Shown here: piece after piece, positions 25,431-33,877 of the stretch
Layout: the number at the start of each line of letters is the position of its first letter
Numbering within the stretch: the first letter of the stretch is position 1
From: Candidatus Alcium sp. F082
GTDB lineage: Bacteria; Bacteroidota; Bacteroidia; Bacteroidales; F082
DNA: 38,674 nt
Direction: 5' to 3'
Assembly: GCA_001543395.1 (NCBI GenBank)
Contig: LPNG01000011.1
Location: 45,297-83,970, forward strand
Translations under genes and position numbers: made by a program
Notes under the pieces: generated by a model
The model's database searches: none
Seen by the model: only the letters and a program-made list of their open reading frames with translations
What the model was told of the DNA's origin: nothing

Positions 25431-27455
25431 TTATTTCCTGGTTATTTTGGCTACGACTGTGTCACCACTTTTGTCGGTGACGAGTAGGAAATAAAGTCCT
25501 TCCGGAAGGCCTGAAAGATTGATGTCGTTGCCTTCACCCAAGGTCTTTACCAATTGCCCCATGGTGTTATACACCTGCACCTTGGCGACGTCCACCTTCA
25601 TGATATGCACTTCACCATGGGTTGGGTTGGGATACAGCGAAACCAAAGGAGAGCCAGCGTGTTCTTTTATGCCTGTCAAGTCGTCGCCCGTGGTCCAGTT
25701 TTCAGGCAAACTATTGTCGGAATCGAGGTCTTTCAGTTCGAGGTATGGTCCTTCGCCGTCGGCTTCCATGGGCCAGGGCAGGCTGTCGGAATAACACACC
25801 TGATCGATAACATTACCCCAAGCGTCGGCCAACACGAGGTTCTCTGACTTGTTGGAGAGTTTGCGCGTGTATTGCCCGAAAGGCGTCGTGTTGTAAAACT
25901 CCGTGAACATCAGCGAATCAGAGCATAAAATGACGGCTTGGTGGCCTTCGATATGGGCGTGTTCGGGGAATGTATAGGTGACACCCAACTCGCGGAAATA
26001 CATGCCCGTCAAGTCCACTTCCTCGTCACCGTTGTTAGTGATTTCGATGAATTCAAACAAGTCACCGTCGATATTCCACCAATCCATGGGATGATAATGG
26101 ATTTTGGAGATCACCAAAGGCGGTAGGTCGACGTCGGCGCAGCCTTCGTATGCGCCTATGTGTTGGTTCAGCCAATTGATACGCTGCTGTAGCCAGGTTT
26201 TCATGTTATTCACATATTGAGTGTGTTGCGACATCTGGTTCCAGCGTTGGTTGTCGCGAGGTATAGCTTCAGCGATCAAAGCGTCGATTTCGTCGATGCG
26301 GTTGCAGACGAAATCATAGTTTAAGGGTTGTCCAGGCTCAGTCAACTCAAACCAGCGCTTGGCCATATAGCAACGGAAGAGGTCGGTGTCGAACAGGTCT
26401 TTCCAAAACTTTGGACCGTTGTTGTCTTGGTTGTTGAACTGCCACACGTCATATCTGCTGCGGTTGCCGAAGGCATCGTAACCGAAAGCGAGGTTGTAAT
26501 CCCAGACAGGGCCAGCGCGCAGCTTGCCTAACCTGTCTTTATGGAAGAAGGTGCTTAAGGAATAGACATCCACGTTCGAAGTATATTCCGCAATCATCAT
26601 AAAGTCAACGAAGGAAGGGATGTCGATGACGGATGGGATGCCCGACGTAATGGACGTATTGTGTTGGTTGGCCACTGCGGCGAGGTCGGTAAACACACCA
26701 TGGATATAGTTGTGTTGCGCATTGGTAATATCGGCGGGCTTGGGATAATGATGGATGAAGTCGGTGCTGTTGCCCCACCAGCCGCCACCATAGCCTTGCA
26801 TCGTCCAGGCTATGGGGTCGCCGCCAGTGGTCTTGTCGGCTTTGGTGATATAGCCTCCGGTTACCTCAGGATAGTTGTTGCATGTCTCATCCATCTCCTC
26901 GATGTTGACGCGGTTCTTGTCGGGTTTGATTTTCTCCATGAAGGCGTAAAGACCCTTGTAGTCGCCGTTGATGACCACCTCGCAATACACACTTCGCGAG
27001 GCATATTGTCCAAGCCGGTTCGAGAGTTCGTATGCCAACACGTCGCGCATCCCGGTCTGGTCGAAAGCCAAGGAGTTGAGCACCCAGTCGTTCTCTTCTG
27101 GCATGCCTAAGATGCTGACATTTCTGTTGGTAATGTCATCATCTTCGCGGGTTTCAAGAGCATAGGGCTTCTTGTTGAGCATGGTCTGCGACGAGCTGCC
27201 ACGCCGCTCGATGCCGATGCGCCCGTCGTAGTTGAGCAACTCGGGGTTGTCGATATCGCTCATGTAGTTGCGTGAGCCGTCCTGATGCCAAATAATCTTC
27301 ATCGTACCCAGCACTTTAGGCTCGTCAGGGATGTTGACGCCGCCGTCGGTCTCGATGACCACGATGGGCAGGTTGCTATCTGTGAAGTTCTGCGCCATGA
27401 CGGTGAAGGTCATAAGCAACAGCAACAGGACCGATGTCGTTTTCTTGAGTTTCAT
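25431..27455 (-). CDS. CotH-kinase / lamin-tail-domain T9SS surface protein
   Basis: This 674-residue secreted protein has a signal peptide (MKLKKTTSVLLLLLMTFTVMAQ). The CotH protein-kinase-like domain (about 50-420) shows RRGSSSQTMLNKKPYALE, EKIKPDKNRVNI, TGGYITKADK and GPVWDYNLAFGYDAFG. These are the conserved positions of the family that phosphorylates spore-coat proteins in Bacillus. A lamin-tail domain follows (about 455-560, VISKIHYHPM to GHQAVILCSD). The end is a type A sorting domain (SLYPNPTHGEVHIMKVDV, VYNTMGQLVKTL, GLPEGLYFLLV, AKITRK). A surface-attached or secreted kinase-like enzyme is the inference; its substrate is unknown. It starts 3 bases after the stop of a small secreted-protein gene, so they are co-translated. 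Confidence 0.9.
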   Translation of the reverse strand: MKLKKTTSVLLLLLMTFTVMAQNFTDSNLPIVVIETDGGVNIPDEPKVLGTMKIIWHQDGSRNYMSDIDNPELLNYDGRIGIERRGSSSQTMLNKKPYALETREDDDITNRNVSILGMPEENDWVLNSLAFDQTGMRDVLAYELSNRLGQYASRSVYCEVVINGDYKGLYAFMEKIKPDKNRVNIEEMDETCNNYPEVTGGYITKADKTTGGDPIAWTMQGYGGGWWGNSTDFIHHYPKPADITNAQHNYIHGVFTDLAAVANQHNTSITSGIPSVIDIPSFVDFMMIAEYTSNVDVYSLSTFFHKDRLGKLRAGPVWDYNLAFGYDAFGNRSRYDVWQFNNQDNNGPKFWKDLFDTDLFRCYMAKRWFELTEPGQPLNYDFVCNRIDEIDALIAEAIPRDNQRWNQMSQHTQYVNNMKTWLQQRINWLNQHIGAYEGCADVDLPPLVISKIHYHPMDWWNIDGDLFEFIEITNNGDEEVDLTGMYFRELGVTYTFPEHAHIEGHQAVILCSDSLMFTEFYNTTPFGQYTRKLSNKSENLVLADAWGNVIDQVCYSDSLPWPMEADGEGPYLELKDLDSDNSLPENWTTGDDLTGIKEHAGSPLVSLYPNPTHGEVHIMKVDVAKVQVYNTMGQLVKTLGEGNDINLSGLPEGLYFLLVTDKSGDTVVAKITRK

Positions 27456-27458
27456 GTG

Positions 27459-28187
27459 TTATTTTTTCCAGAATTGCCACCACCTCTTTTGTCGGCCTTC
27501 AACCACTCTGGCATAGCGGTTACGCGACCTCCGCAGGGTGGAGAATTTCGTGACGGAACCCGCATTGGGACCTTTCAGGCTGAGGATATGGGAACGCGAA
27601 GCCACAAAGCCACTCTCGTCGACGTCTTCGATGTTGCCGTATTTGTTTTTCTTGGCAGCATAGATGATGACATTGTCGATAAACCAGCTGTTGACATTGG
27701 CGCCGTTGCCGGAGAAATAAAGGCAGAACTGTGGCTCTTTAGTGGTCCATTCCTCCATGTCGAAGGTAAGTAGGTATTGGCTTTGCGCGATGCTACCCGT
27801 CACGGTGTCTTCCCAGATGCTCTCCCAGTCCTCGCCGTTTTGCGAGATGCCGATGCCGATTTGGGCATTGATCTCTCCATGTGTGGCTTCGAGGCTGTGG
27901 TTGAACTGGAAGTTGATGAAATCGTATTTCCCCAGATCCACAATAGGGGTCACAAGGCGGGTGGTGCCGTTGAAGTTGAAGTCGGGATACATCTGCATCT
28001 CATGCGGCTTGCATCCGGCAAAGCAGGTATTGGAGATGTACCACACCACCCAATCGTCGCCCTTGGCGTCCCAGCCTTCCTCTAACCAGGGGTTGAAGAA
28101 GCCTTCGCACAACATCACGTCGCCCTGCTGGCTGAATGCCTGCAAGGAGAAGAGCAACACAATGATGGTGAGTAAACGTTTGATCAT
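27459..28187 (-). CDS. secreted beta-sandwich protein, partner of the CotH-like gene
   Basis: This 242-residue protein has a signal peptide (MIKRLLTIIVLLFSLQAFSQ). The body looks like a jelly-roll/MAM-like beta sandwich (TRLVTPIVDLGKYDFINFQF, GISQNGEDWESIW, NSWFIDNVIIYA), common in Bacteroidota adhesins and CotH-associated proteins. It lacks the sorting domain. Instead it ends in a short, very basic, Trp-rich tail (RNRYARVVEGRQKRWWQFWKK). A strong Shine-Dalgarno AGGAGG (28190-28195, minus strand) precedes the ATG, unusual for this phylum. A -7 box TATTTTTG lies at 28214-28207. No function is assigned. Confidence 0.75.
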   Translation of the reverse strand: MIKRLLTIIVLLFSLQAFSQQGDVMLCEGFFNPWLEEGWDAKGDDWVVWYISNTCFAGCKPHEMQMYPDFNFNGTTRLVTPIVDLGKYDFINFQFNHSLEATHGEINAQIGIGISQNGEDWESIWEDTVTGSIAQSQYLLTFDMEEWTTKEPQFCLYFSGNGANVNSWFIDNVIIYAAKKNKYGNIEDVDESGFVASRSHILSLKGPNAGSVTKFSTLRRSRNRYARVVEGRQKRWWQFWKK

Positions 28188-28206
28188 CCAACCTCCTGAT
28201 TTTGGG

Positions 28207-28263
28207 CAAAAATAGGAAAAATCTCAGACTCTATTCTTTTACGGGTCGTTTTTCTTATTTTTG
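28207..28263. promoter_or_regulatory. divergent promoter pair
   Basis: The minus strand has TATTTTTG at 28214-28207 for the small secreted-protein gene. The plus strand has TATTTTTG at 28256-28263 for radA. Both match TAnnTTTG. Confidence 0.65.
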
Positions 28264-28283
28264 CGGCATAAACGGATAAACCA

Positions 28284-29657
28284 ATGGCAAAAGAAAAAAC
28301 CACTTTTTTCTGCAAGGAATGCGGCAATGAGTCGCCGAAATGGTTCGGTAAATGCCCTGCCTGTGGCGCATGGAACACCTGCGTGGAAGAGACCGTGGTC
28401 ACGGGGAAGGACAGCAAATCGGTGAAGAAAAGTGTCGGGCTGGAGATGGACAAGGGCCTGCCTACGCCCATCAAAGAGATCGGCAACGCAAAGGAGCAGC
28501 GCATCATTTTGCCTTACGAGGAACTCAACCGCGTGCTCGGTGGCGGTCTAGTGCTTGGTTCTTTGACTCTTGTGGGCGGTGAGCCTGGCATCGGCAAATC
28601 GACTTTGCTCTTGCAGACGGCCTTGCAACTGGCGGGCAGAAAGATCCTGTACATCTCGGGCGAGGAGAGCCAGACCCAAATCAAGATGCGCGCTGAGCGT
28701 ATCGGCATCCACAACACCGACTGCCTCATCCTCACTGAGACCAACACACAAGAAATCCTGAAGCACTTCAAGAACGTGCAGCCCGACATCGTGATTGTCG
28801 ACTCCATACAGACGCTCGAATCGCCATACGTGGATGCCACGGCGGGCAGCCTCTCACAAATCCGTGAGACAGCCGCCGAGATGAACAAGATTGCCAAGGC
28901 CTATCAGGTGCCGGTGTTCCTCATCGGACATATCACCAAGGACGGCAGCATCGCCGGACCGAAAATCTTGGAGCATATAGTAGATACCGTTTTGCAGTTT
29001 GAGGGCGACCGTCACTATGGTTTCCGCATCCTGCGCACCATAAAGAATCGCTTTGGGTCGGCGTCGGAGTTGGGCATCTTCGAGATGAATGCATCGGGCC
29101 TCCGCGAGGTGACCAACCCTAGCGAGATCCTGCTCTCGCAACGCGATGAGGAAGTGAGCGGCATTGCCATCGCCGCCACCATGGAAGGCCAACGCCCCAT
29201 GCTCATCGAGACGCAGGCCTTAGTAAGTAGCGCGGCCTACGGCACGCCACAACGTTCCGCCACGGGTTTCGACATCCGCAGAATGAATATGCTGCTGGCC
29301 GTGTTGGAAAAACGTGCGGGCTTCCGTCTCTCAATAAAAGATGTATTCTTGAATATCGCAGGTGGTCTCCACGTGGATGATCCTGCCATCGACTTGGCCG
29401 TCATCGCCGCCGTACTTTCCTCAAATGCCGATATTCCCATTCCTTCGCGTTATGCCTTTGCCGCTGAGGTGGGCCTTTCGGGCGAAATCCGCGCTGTCAC
29501 TCGTATCGAAGCCCGCATCGCCGAAGCCGACAAGCTTGGTTTTGAGAAGATATTTGTCTCGAAATACAATGCCAAAGGCTTGGATACGAAGCGGTTTAAG
29601 ATCGAGATTGTTCCTGTGGCTTCGGTGTATGAGTTGGGGGCGGAGTTGTTTGGATAG
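28284..29657 (+). CDS. radA: DNA repair protein RadA/Sms
   Basis: This 457-residue RecA-like helicase promotes branch migration during recombinational repair. It has an N-terminal zinc finger (Cys10, Cys13, Cys24, Cys27), the Walker A motif GGEPGIGKST (98-107) and a Walker B stretch DIVIVDSIQTL. The RadA signature KNRFGS is present, and the C-terminal Lon-protease-like fold includes AAYGTPQRSATGFD and LNIAGGLHVDDPAIDLAV. The length is normal. The promoter is TATTTTTG at 28256-28263. Confidence 0.97.
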   Translation: MAKEKTTFFCKECGNESPKWFGKCPACGAWNTCVEETVVTGKDSKSVKKSVGLEMDKGLPTPIKEIGNAKEQRIILPYEELNRVLGGGLVLGSLTLVGGEPGIGKSTLLLQTALQLAGRKILYISGEESQTQIKMRAERIGIHNTDCLILTETNTQEILKHFKNVQPDIVIVDSIQTLESPYVDATAGSLSQIRETAAEMNKIAKAYQVPVFLIGHITKDGSIAGPKILEHIVDTVLQFEGDRHYGFRILRTIKNRFGSASELGIFEMNASGLREVTNPSEILLSQRDEEVSGIAIAATMEGQRPMLIETQALVSSAAYGTPQRSATGFDIRRMNMLLAVLEKRAGFRLSIKDVFLNIAGGLHVDDPAIDLAVIAAVLSSNADIPIPSRYAFAAEVGLSGEIRAVTRIEARIAEADKLGFEKIFVSKYNAKGLDTKRFKIEIVPVASVYELGAELFG

Positions 29658-29690
29658 AGAAAGCAAAATACGAACGATTTTGAAACAATT

Positions 29691-29744
29691 CGCCCAAATA
29701 TGGGATAAAAACACACGATTTAGGCGAGTTTCTATAGAATTTCG
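29691..29744. repeat. 54-bp direct repeat downstream of the DUF234 ATPase gene
   Basis: It matches 31286-31339 at 46 of 54 positions without gaps, on the same strand. The last 16 bases (TTTCTATAGAATTTCG) are identical in both. An internal CGCC(C/T)AAAT inverted repeat is partly degraded in this copy. Confidence 0.75.
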
Positions 29745-29783
29745 ACCAAATGTATATGGTTTTAGATACATTCGGATGATTTT

Positions 29784-31226
29784 CTAATCAGAGAACAGCT
29801 CTTTGGCGGTGATTTCGCTGTGCACTAGGCCGAAGTTTCTGCCCTTGGCCACCCCGAATGGCGTTATCATGGTGTGTACCAACTTAAATGGCGTTTTGGT
29901 TTCGTTGCGGAAAATCATCATCCTTTCGTAGAGTTTTTCCTTGTAATTACTGGTGATGATGTATGGTTTCGACGAGAATTTCATCTCACACAAATGGGCC
30001 ATTTTATCGACGCGAGAGATGATGAGATCGATTTGTGCTCCTTTGTGCTCCAATTGGCCGCTTTCGTCTTTTTTCGATCCAACGCGCCATGAAGAAACCG
30101 TGGTCGCAATACCCGAAATGCCCAATCCCTTCTTGATGGCGTTGAGATGTTTGAGGCAGACCATTTCGAAAGTGAGGCCTTCCCAAGTCTCAACGCTTCT
30201 GGTCATAAAGTTGTGCATCCAAAACTCGGGGTCCTTGTCGTCGTTGTTTTCAATGAATCGGAAATAAAAAAGTGTGTAAAAGTCAGATATTCTGTAGATT
30301 GTGTTTTTCTTCTTGCAGCCGAATTGGGCAAATCTTACGATAAAGTCGCAGCGTTCCAAGTTTTTCAGCGCACGGGTCAGGTTGCCTCCTGAAAGTCCGG
30401 ATGCTGTCTCCAATTCAGAACGCGTCAAGCCTTCGCGTTTTGCCGACAAAGCCTTCACCACGGCAACATATCGGTCAGCTTTTGAGAAGAGAGCGTTGTA
30501 GAGTTCGTCGAACTCGTCGCTGAGCCTTCCGCCGATGGCGAAAAAGAGGGCGTCGATGTTCTGTGGCAGACTTAAGTTGGGTTCAAGCAGGCTTAGGTAA
30601 TAAGGCACGCCACCCAGCACCATGTAACATTGGATGATTTGGTAATAGTCCCATCCAAAACCCTTGTTATCAAGGTATTGCTTGCATTCGTTGAGCGTGA
30701 ACGGTGCAACGTAAATCTGCCGCGTGATACGGTTGTGCAGCCCGCCTTGGTTGGAAATGAGTTTGTCCACCATCCACGAAGTGGCACTGCCGCAGGCAAC
30801 AAGTACGATGTCGTCGCGCAGGGCAACCCAACTGTTCCAGAAATACTCCAACGCCTCCACGAAGTCGCTGGCTTTGTTGTCGACCCAAGGCATTTCATCG
30901 ATGAAAACCACTTTTCTTCGATGGTTGCTGTGCTCCAATAAAGCAGACAGAGCATCAAAGGCCTCGCTCCAAGTGTTCAGTTGGGGGGGCTTGGCAAAAG
31001 TGCCATATTTTGCCAATGCTTTCGCAAAGTTCTCCAATTGTTTCTTCTGTGTGGCTTTGTGCGCACCCACATAATAAAAGGTGTAGTTGTCGTGGAAGAA
31101 ATTGCGCACGAGAAAGGTTTTCCCAATGCGCCGTCTGCCATAGATGACCACAAATTCCGAGTGCCTGGAATTCATGCATCTTTCCAATTCTTCCATTTCG
31201 CGTTTCCGTCCGATGAGTTTATCCAT
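29784..31226 (-). CDS. AAA ATPase with DUF234 domain
   Basis: This 480-residue protein belongs to the STAND-like ATPases that are present in many copies in Bacteroidota and archaea and whose role is unclear. I start at MDKLIGRKREMEELERC (31226). A longer reading frame to 31355 crosses the repeat and the promoter. Walker A is GRRRIGKT (30-37) and Walker B is KVVFIDEMPW (about 100). The arginine-rich sensor area and a winged-helix region (LSAKREGLTRSELETASGLSGGNLTRAL) follow. The C-terminal DUF234 domain ends in a PD-(D/E)XK-like stretch (GAQIDLIISR, HLCEMKFSSKPYII), which suggests a possible nuclease function. The gene is bracketed by 54-bp direct repeats. A -7 box TATCTTTG on the minus strand lies at 31255-31248. 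Confidence 0.85.
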   Translation of the reverse strand: MDKLIGRKREMEELERCMNSRHSEFVVIYGRRRIGKTFLVRNFFHDNYTFYYVGAHKATQKKQLENFAKALAKYGTFAKPPQLNTWSEAFDALSALLEHSNHRRKVVFIDEMPWVDNKASDFVEALEYFWNSWVALRDDIVLVACGSATSWMVDKLISNQGGLHNRITRQIYVAPFTLNECKQYLDNKGFGWDYYQIIQCYMVLGGVPYYLSLLEPNLSLPQNIDALFFAIGGRLSDEFDELYNALFSKADRYVAVVKALSAKREGLTRSELETASGLSGGNLTRALKNLERCDFIVRFAQFGCKKKNTIYRISDFYTLFYFRFIENNDDKDPEFWMHNFMTRSVETWEGLTFEMVCLKHLNAIKKGLGISGIATTVSSWRVGSKKDESGQLEHKGAQIDLIISRVDKMAHLCEMKFSSKPYIITSNYKEKLYERMMIFRNETKTPFKLVHTMITPFGVAKGRNFGLVHSEITAKELFSD

Positions 31227-31247
31227 GTTTGTAAGTCTTTTCGTTGG

Positions 31248-31255
31248 CAAAGATA
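31248..31255 (-). promoter_or_regulatory. -7 box of the DUF234 ATPase gene
   Basis: The minus strand reads TATCTTTG (TAnnTTTG), 21 bases before the ATG at 31226. It supports the short start. Confidence 0.6.
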
Positions 31256-31285
31256 TGCAAACTATTTCGAACTTTACAAGAAAAT

Positions 31286-31339
31286 CGCCCAAATGTTGTA
31301 TAAAAATACAAGATTTGGGCGTTTTTCTATAGAATTTCG
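31286..31339. repeat. 54-bp direct repeat upstream of the DUF234 ATPase gene, with a 16-bp hairpin
   Basis: This copy contains a near-perfect palindrome. CGCCCAAATGTTGTAT and ATACAAGATTTGGGCG pair with one mismatch around AAAA (31286-31321). It lies between the ATPase promoter and the stop of the convergently arranged repeat-flanked T9SS gene. Confidence 0.8.
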
Positions 31340-31351
31340 CCCCTATACAAA

Positions 31352-32857
31352 TCATTCCACCACAATCTTCCGCACACGTCCACCCAGCTTCACGAAATAC
31401 AATCCTCGCGGCAACTCGATATGGGCCTCGCCTTCGATGGGTTTCACCATCACCATCTGACCGAGCACGTTTGTAATCGTCATTAAGCCAGAGCCTTCCA
31501 CCTTGAAAGAGCCTTTGGCGGGATTGGGGTAAATAGAGAAGGTAACTTCCTTGCTTTCTTCGATGTCAAGCAGTTCGTAATTCTGTACGAAATTAGACAT
31601 CACTGTTCCACCTCCGTATTGGTTTTTAATATAGGCCTTTACGAAGAATACTGAGTCCTGGATTCCATGAGGTAAATTTACGTAGTAGAATCCTAGTGCA
31701 TTATCGTACGAAATTTGTGCATCGACCGGCGAAATGTTGAAATCTTGCAGATTATCTACAGAAAACAATTCGTAATGGTCGGCTGCATTTATGTCGGAGA
31801 TTTTGTACGGTGTCCATTGAATCCACCAATATTCGACTCCTGGTCCAAGATAAACAGTGTTCATAGATTGGTAGCTACGGCCTAATTCTGCTTGGTCGCC
31901 ACAGATATCGATTGCAGATAATTTGTAGCGATAGGACCGCTCAGATCCATCTACATCATCTATGAAGTATCCAGTTTGATAGTTGGCTGTACCGACTTGA
32001 TTCCACTGATTAGTCAGGCCTTCACGATAAATGGCGACTTCATCAATGTAAGGATTTGTAGTTGACCAAGAAACCATAATTTGATTTGACATGTTTATTG
32101 TATCAATGGAAATCAAAGGAATTGATTCATCGATAGATTGTGGGACCATGTACTGGACTTGTGTACTTGCAAAGCCTTCACAGCCATATTCATTTACTGT
32201 CTGTACCCAGTATTCAATGGGTTGGTTGACTGTAATGGTTTGGTTGTGAGAGCCATTGGACCAAGTGTATTGAGAGAATCCAGGTCCAGCATCAAGTGTC
32301 ACAGTACCACCAATGCACAAATACGTGATTTCTGGTAGATATGGCTCATGTTCAGGATATACTCCATTGATAGTAATCTCATCACTGATAGAGTTTCCGC
32401 AGGCATCTGTAACTGTAACACCATAAGTGCTAAGGTTATCGATGTCAATGTACGGAGTAGTGGCTCCTGTAGACCATAAGTAAGTGTAGTCTGGTTGTGG
32501 ATTGTTTTGGGCATAGAGTCGGTGTATTCCAGGACATTTTAGCATAGTGTTTTGTGTCCATGGTTCGGTGGGTGGAATGCCTGAGCTGAATAAAATATTG
32601 AAGTAATCAACATAAAATCCATTACATCCATTGTAGGTCCATTCCCCTTGATTTGCTCTGGTTATAATTAATGGATTGTCAGGGTAACTTTGTCCATTAT
32701 GAGCCCAAGTGAAATAATTGCAACTGCTTTCGCCGTGTAAAGCTACACCATCGTAGTTATCGCAAAAGTAATATGTGTGATAACTTTCTAATGAGTGTAT
32801 GTCATACACGTGATAATAATAAGGGGATAAAAACGAAAAATACAAAAACAAAAACAA
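31352..32857 (-). pseudogene. T9SS adhesin-like protein truncated at its 5' end by the prophage
   Basis: The remaining ~490 residues contain Ig/PKD/SprB-like repeats (YLWSTGATTPYIDIDN, TVTDACGNSI, VTLDAGPGFSQYTWSNGS). They continue with fibronectin-type segments (SWSTTNPYIDEVAIYREG) and a type A sorting domain (IYPNPAKGSFKVEG, ITNVLGQMVMV, LPRGLYFVKL, RKIVVE). This is the layout of gliding or adhesion surface proteins. No signal peptide is found. The open frame simply runs into A-rich DNA (MFLFLYFSFLSP), where the Mu-like prophage end lies (about 32.83-32.88 kb). The missing 5' part is expected beyond the right end of the prophage, outside this window. The protein cannot be exported as it stands. 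Confidence 0.75.
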
Positions 32858-32901
32858 AAAACGCTGATTTTGTGTATTTTACGGAAAAATGCGGAAAAAT
32901 G
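32858..32901. mobile_element. candidate left end of the Mu-like prophage
   Basis: Host gene coding sequence ends in an A-rich stretch. A TG-starting sequence with TGTATTTTACGG (32873 on) and a tandem 10-bp repeat CGGAAAAATG (32882-32891, 32892-32901) follows. Mu-type elements start with TG and carry repeated transposase-binding sites just inside their ends. The exact base cannot be fixed without the right end. The prophage extends from here beyond 38674. Confidence 0.5.
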
Positions 32902-32990
32902 AAAAGTACAATCTCCTTGAATTTGCCATAATTTTGATATAATTTGGGATGCCGGTTGGTATAACCCAATTATAACCGATTATAATAAGG

Positions 32991-33012
32991 GCGGCCAAAA
33001 GCCGCTTTTTTT
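32991..33012 (+). terminator. intrinsic terminator
   Basis: GCGGC and GCCGC pair around CAAAA, followed by seven T (33006-33012). The orientation is rightward, so it would block transcription entering the prophage from the host side. Confidence 0.65.
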
Positions 33013-33093
33013 ATGCCAAAAACGGCCTGAAAAGCCCGAAAAACAACGGTTTTAGACCATTTCCCCGGCCCCACGAAAATGGTGCCACGCACA

Positions 33094-33137
33094 CGCCTTT
33101 TGAAGGGCCTTTGAACACCCTTTGAAAGGCGTTTTTT
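33094..33137 (+). terminator. intrinsic terminator with long stem
   Basis: CGCCTTT (33094-33100) and AAAGGCG (33125-33131), with inner AGGG/CCCT pairing, are followed by six T. It is the second rightward-facing stop within 100 bases. Confidence 0.65.
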
Positions 33138-33179
33138 CATGCCCGCTCCACGGGTACTTTTTGCCTGAAAAACGGCTTT

Positions 33180-33215
33180 GGATATTCAATTGGATATTCA
33201 ATTGGGTATTCAAAA
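33180..33215. repeat. 12-bp iterons, three copies
   Basis: GGATATTCAATT occurs twice, followed by GGGTATTCAAAA. Tandem sites on one face of the helix (12-bp spacing) suggest a phage protein-binding array, for example an enhancer for transposase or a repressor site. Confidence 0.6.
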
Positions 33216-33410
33216 CTCGAAAAAAAACGGCTCGACTTCACCCACATAATACACGAAAACGAAACGAGTTGACCCACATATTAATATATTTCCGCAGGTA
33301 AAAAATAACAGTTAAATTGTTGAAATTTAATGATTTAATATGGTTTTTCAGCCCAATAAACGCCTAAAAAAACCGTCCGCCCCTGAAAACCGTCAGTTTT
33401 GGAACCCAAT

Positions 33411-33806
33411 TTAGCCCGCTGCGGCCTCGAAATTGGTACCTGTGTTCCCCCCCGCCGTCAGTGTCTCAACCTTCTCTTCCAAAAGGTCGATGATTTTCTG
33501 CTGGTCTTCGATTTTCGACTCCAGCAGCTGGACGTATTTGTCACGATCTGGCGGTGGTGACATATTCGTTGCATTGGTTGCCCGGTACATATTACCCTCT
33601 CCGAGAATCAACCAATAAAGGTCAATTTCGGGGAAAATGGCGATAAATTTCGCCAAAACATCCTCGGTTATACCCGTGTTTGACTCTAAAGTACCCCTTG
33701 AAACACCGATTTTTGTATAAAATTCTCGCTTGCTAATTCCCAATGTATCAGCAAAATACAAAATTCTTTGTTTTATTGGCGAAATTTTTTGTTCTTTTTT
33801 GTCCAT
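33411..33806 (-). CDS. phage repressor, CI-like HTH protein
   Basis: This 131-residue protein is transcribed away from the early genes. I start at MDKKEQKISPIKQRILYFAD; a longer frame to 34088 would run through the operator and the opposing gene. The helix-turn-helix domain (about 10-65) has RILYFADTLGISKREFYTKIGVSRGTLESNTG, then IDLYWLILGEGNMY. A C-terminal coiled coil (about 88-115, LLESKIEDQQKIIDLLEEKVETL) probably makes it oligomeric. There is no S24 peptidase domain, so RecA-driven self-cleavage is not expected. It faces a Cro-like gene across a 25-bp palindrome. Confidence 0.85.
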   Translation of the reverse strand: MDKKEQKISPIKQRILYFADTLGISKREFYTKIGVSRGTLESNTGITEDVLAKFIAIFPEIDLYWLILGEGNMYRATNATNMSPPPDRDKYVQLLESKIEDQQKIIDLLEEKVETLTAGGNTGTNFEAAAG

Positions 33807-33823
33807 TATGGCGAAATCTTTTG

Positions 33824-33868
33824 TAATATTGCAGCGTGTTTCAATCATTGAAGCACGCGACAAAAATA
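33824..33868. promoter_or_regulatory. lysogeny switch: 25-bp palindromic operator with opposing promoters
   Basis: The palindrome 33834-33858 (arms GCGTGTTTCAA and TTGAAGCACGC, one mismatch, centre TCA) lies between two -7 boxes. TAATATTG (33824-33831, plus strand) drives the early genes. TATTTTTG (33868-33861, minus strand) drives the repressor. Each box is two bases from the palindrome, so one bound dimer would cover both start sites. Confidence 0.75.
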
Positions 33869-33877
33869 GGAAAAAAT

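Larger units (their letters stand above)
32902..33410. other. prophage left-end non-coding region
   Basis: I find no gene in these roughly 500 bases. The region holds TATAACC/TATAAT repeats (about 32960-32988), two terminator-like hairpins and a 12-bp tandem repeat. It also has two ACCCACATA units (near 33239 and 33272). It is probably the transposase/repressor binding and transcription-stop region between the phage end and the repressor gene. Confidence 0.6.

Noticed and set aside
33180..33215. CRISPR-like repeats
   Set aside because: Three 12-bp units with no spacers and no cas genes anywhere in the window.
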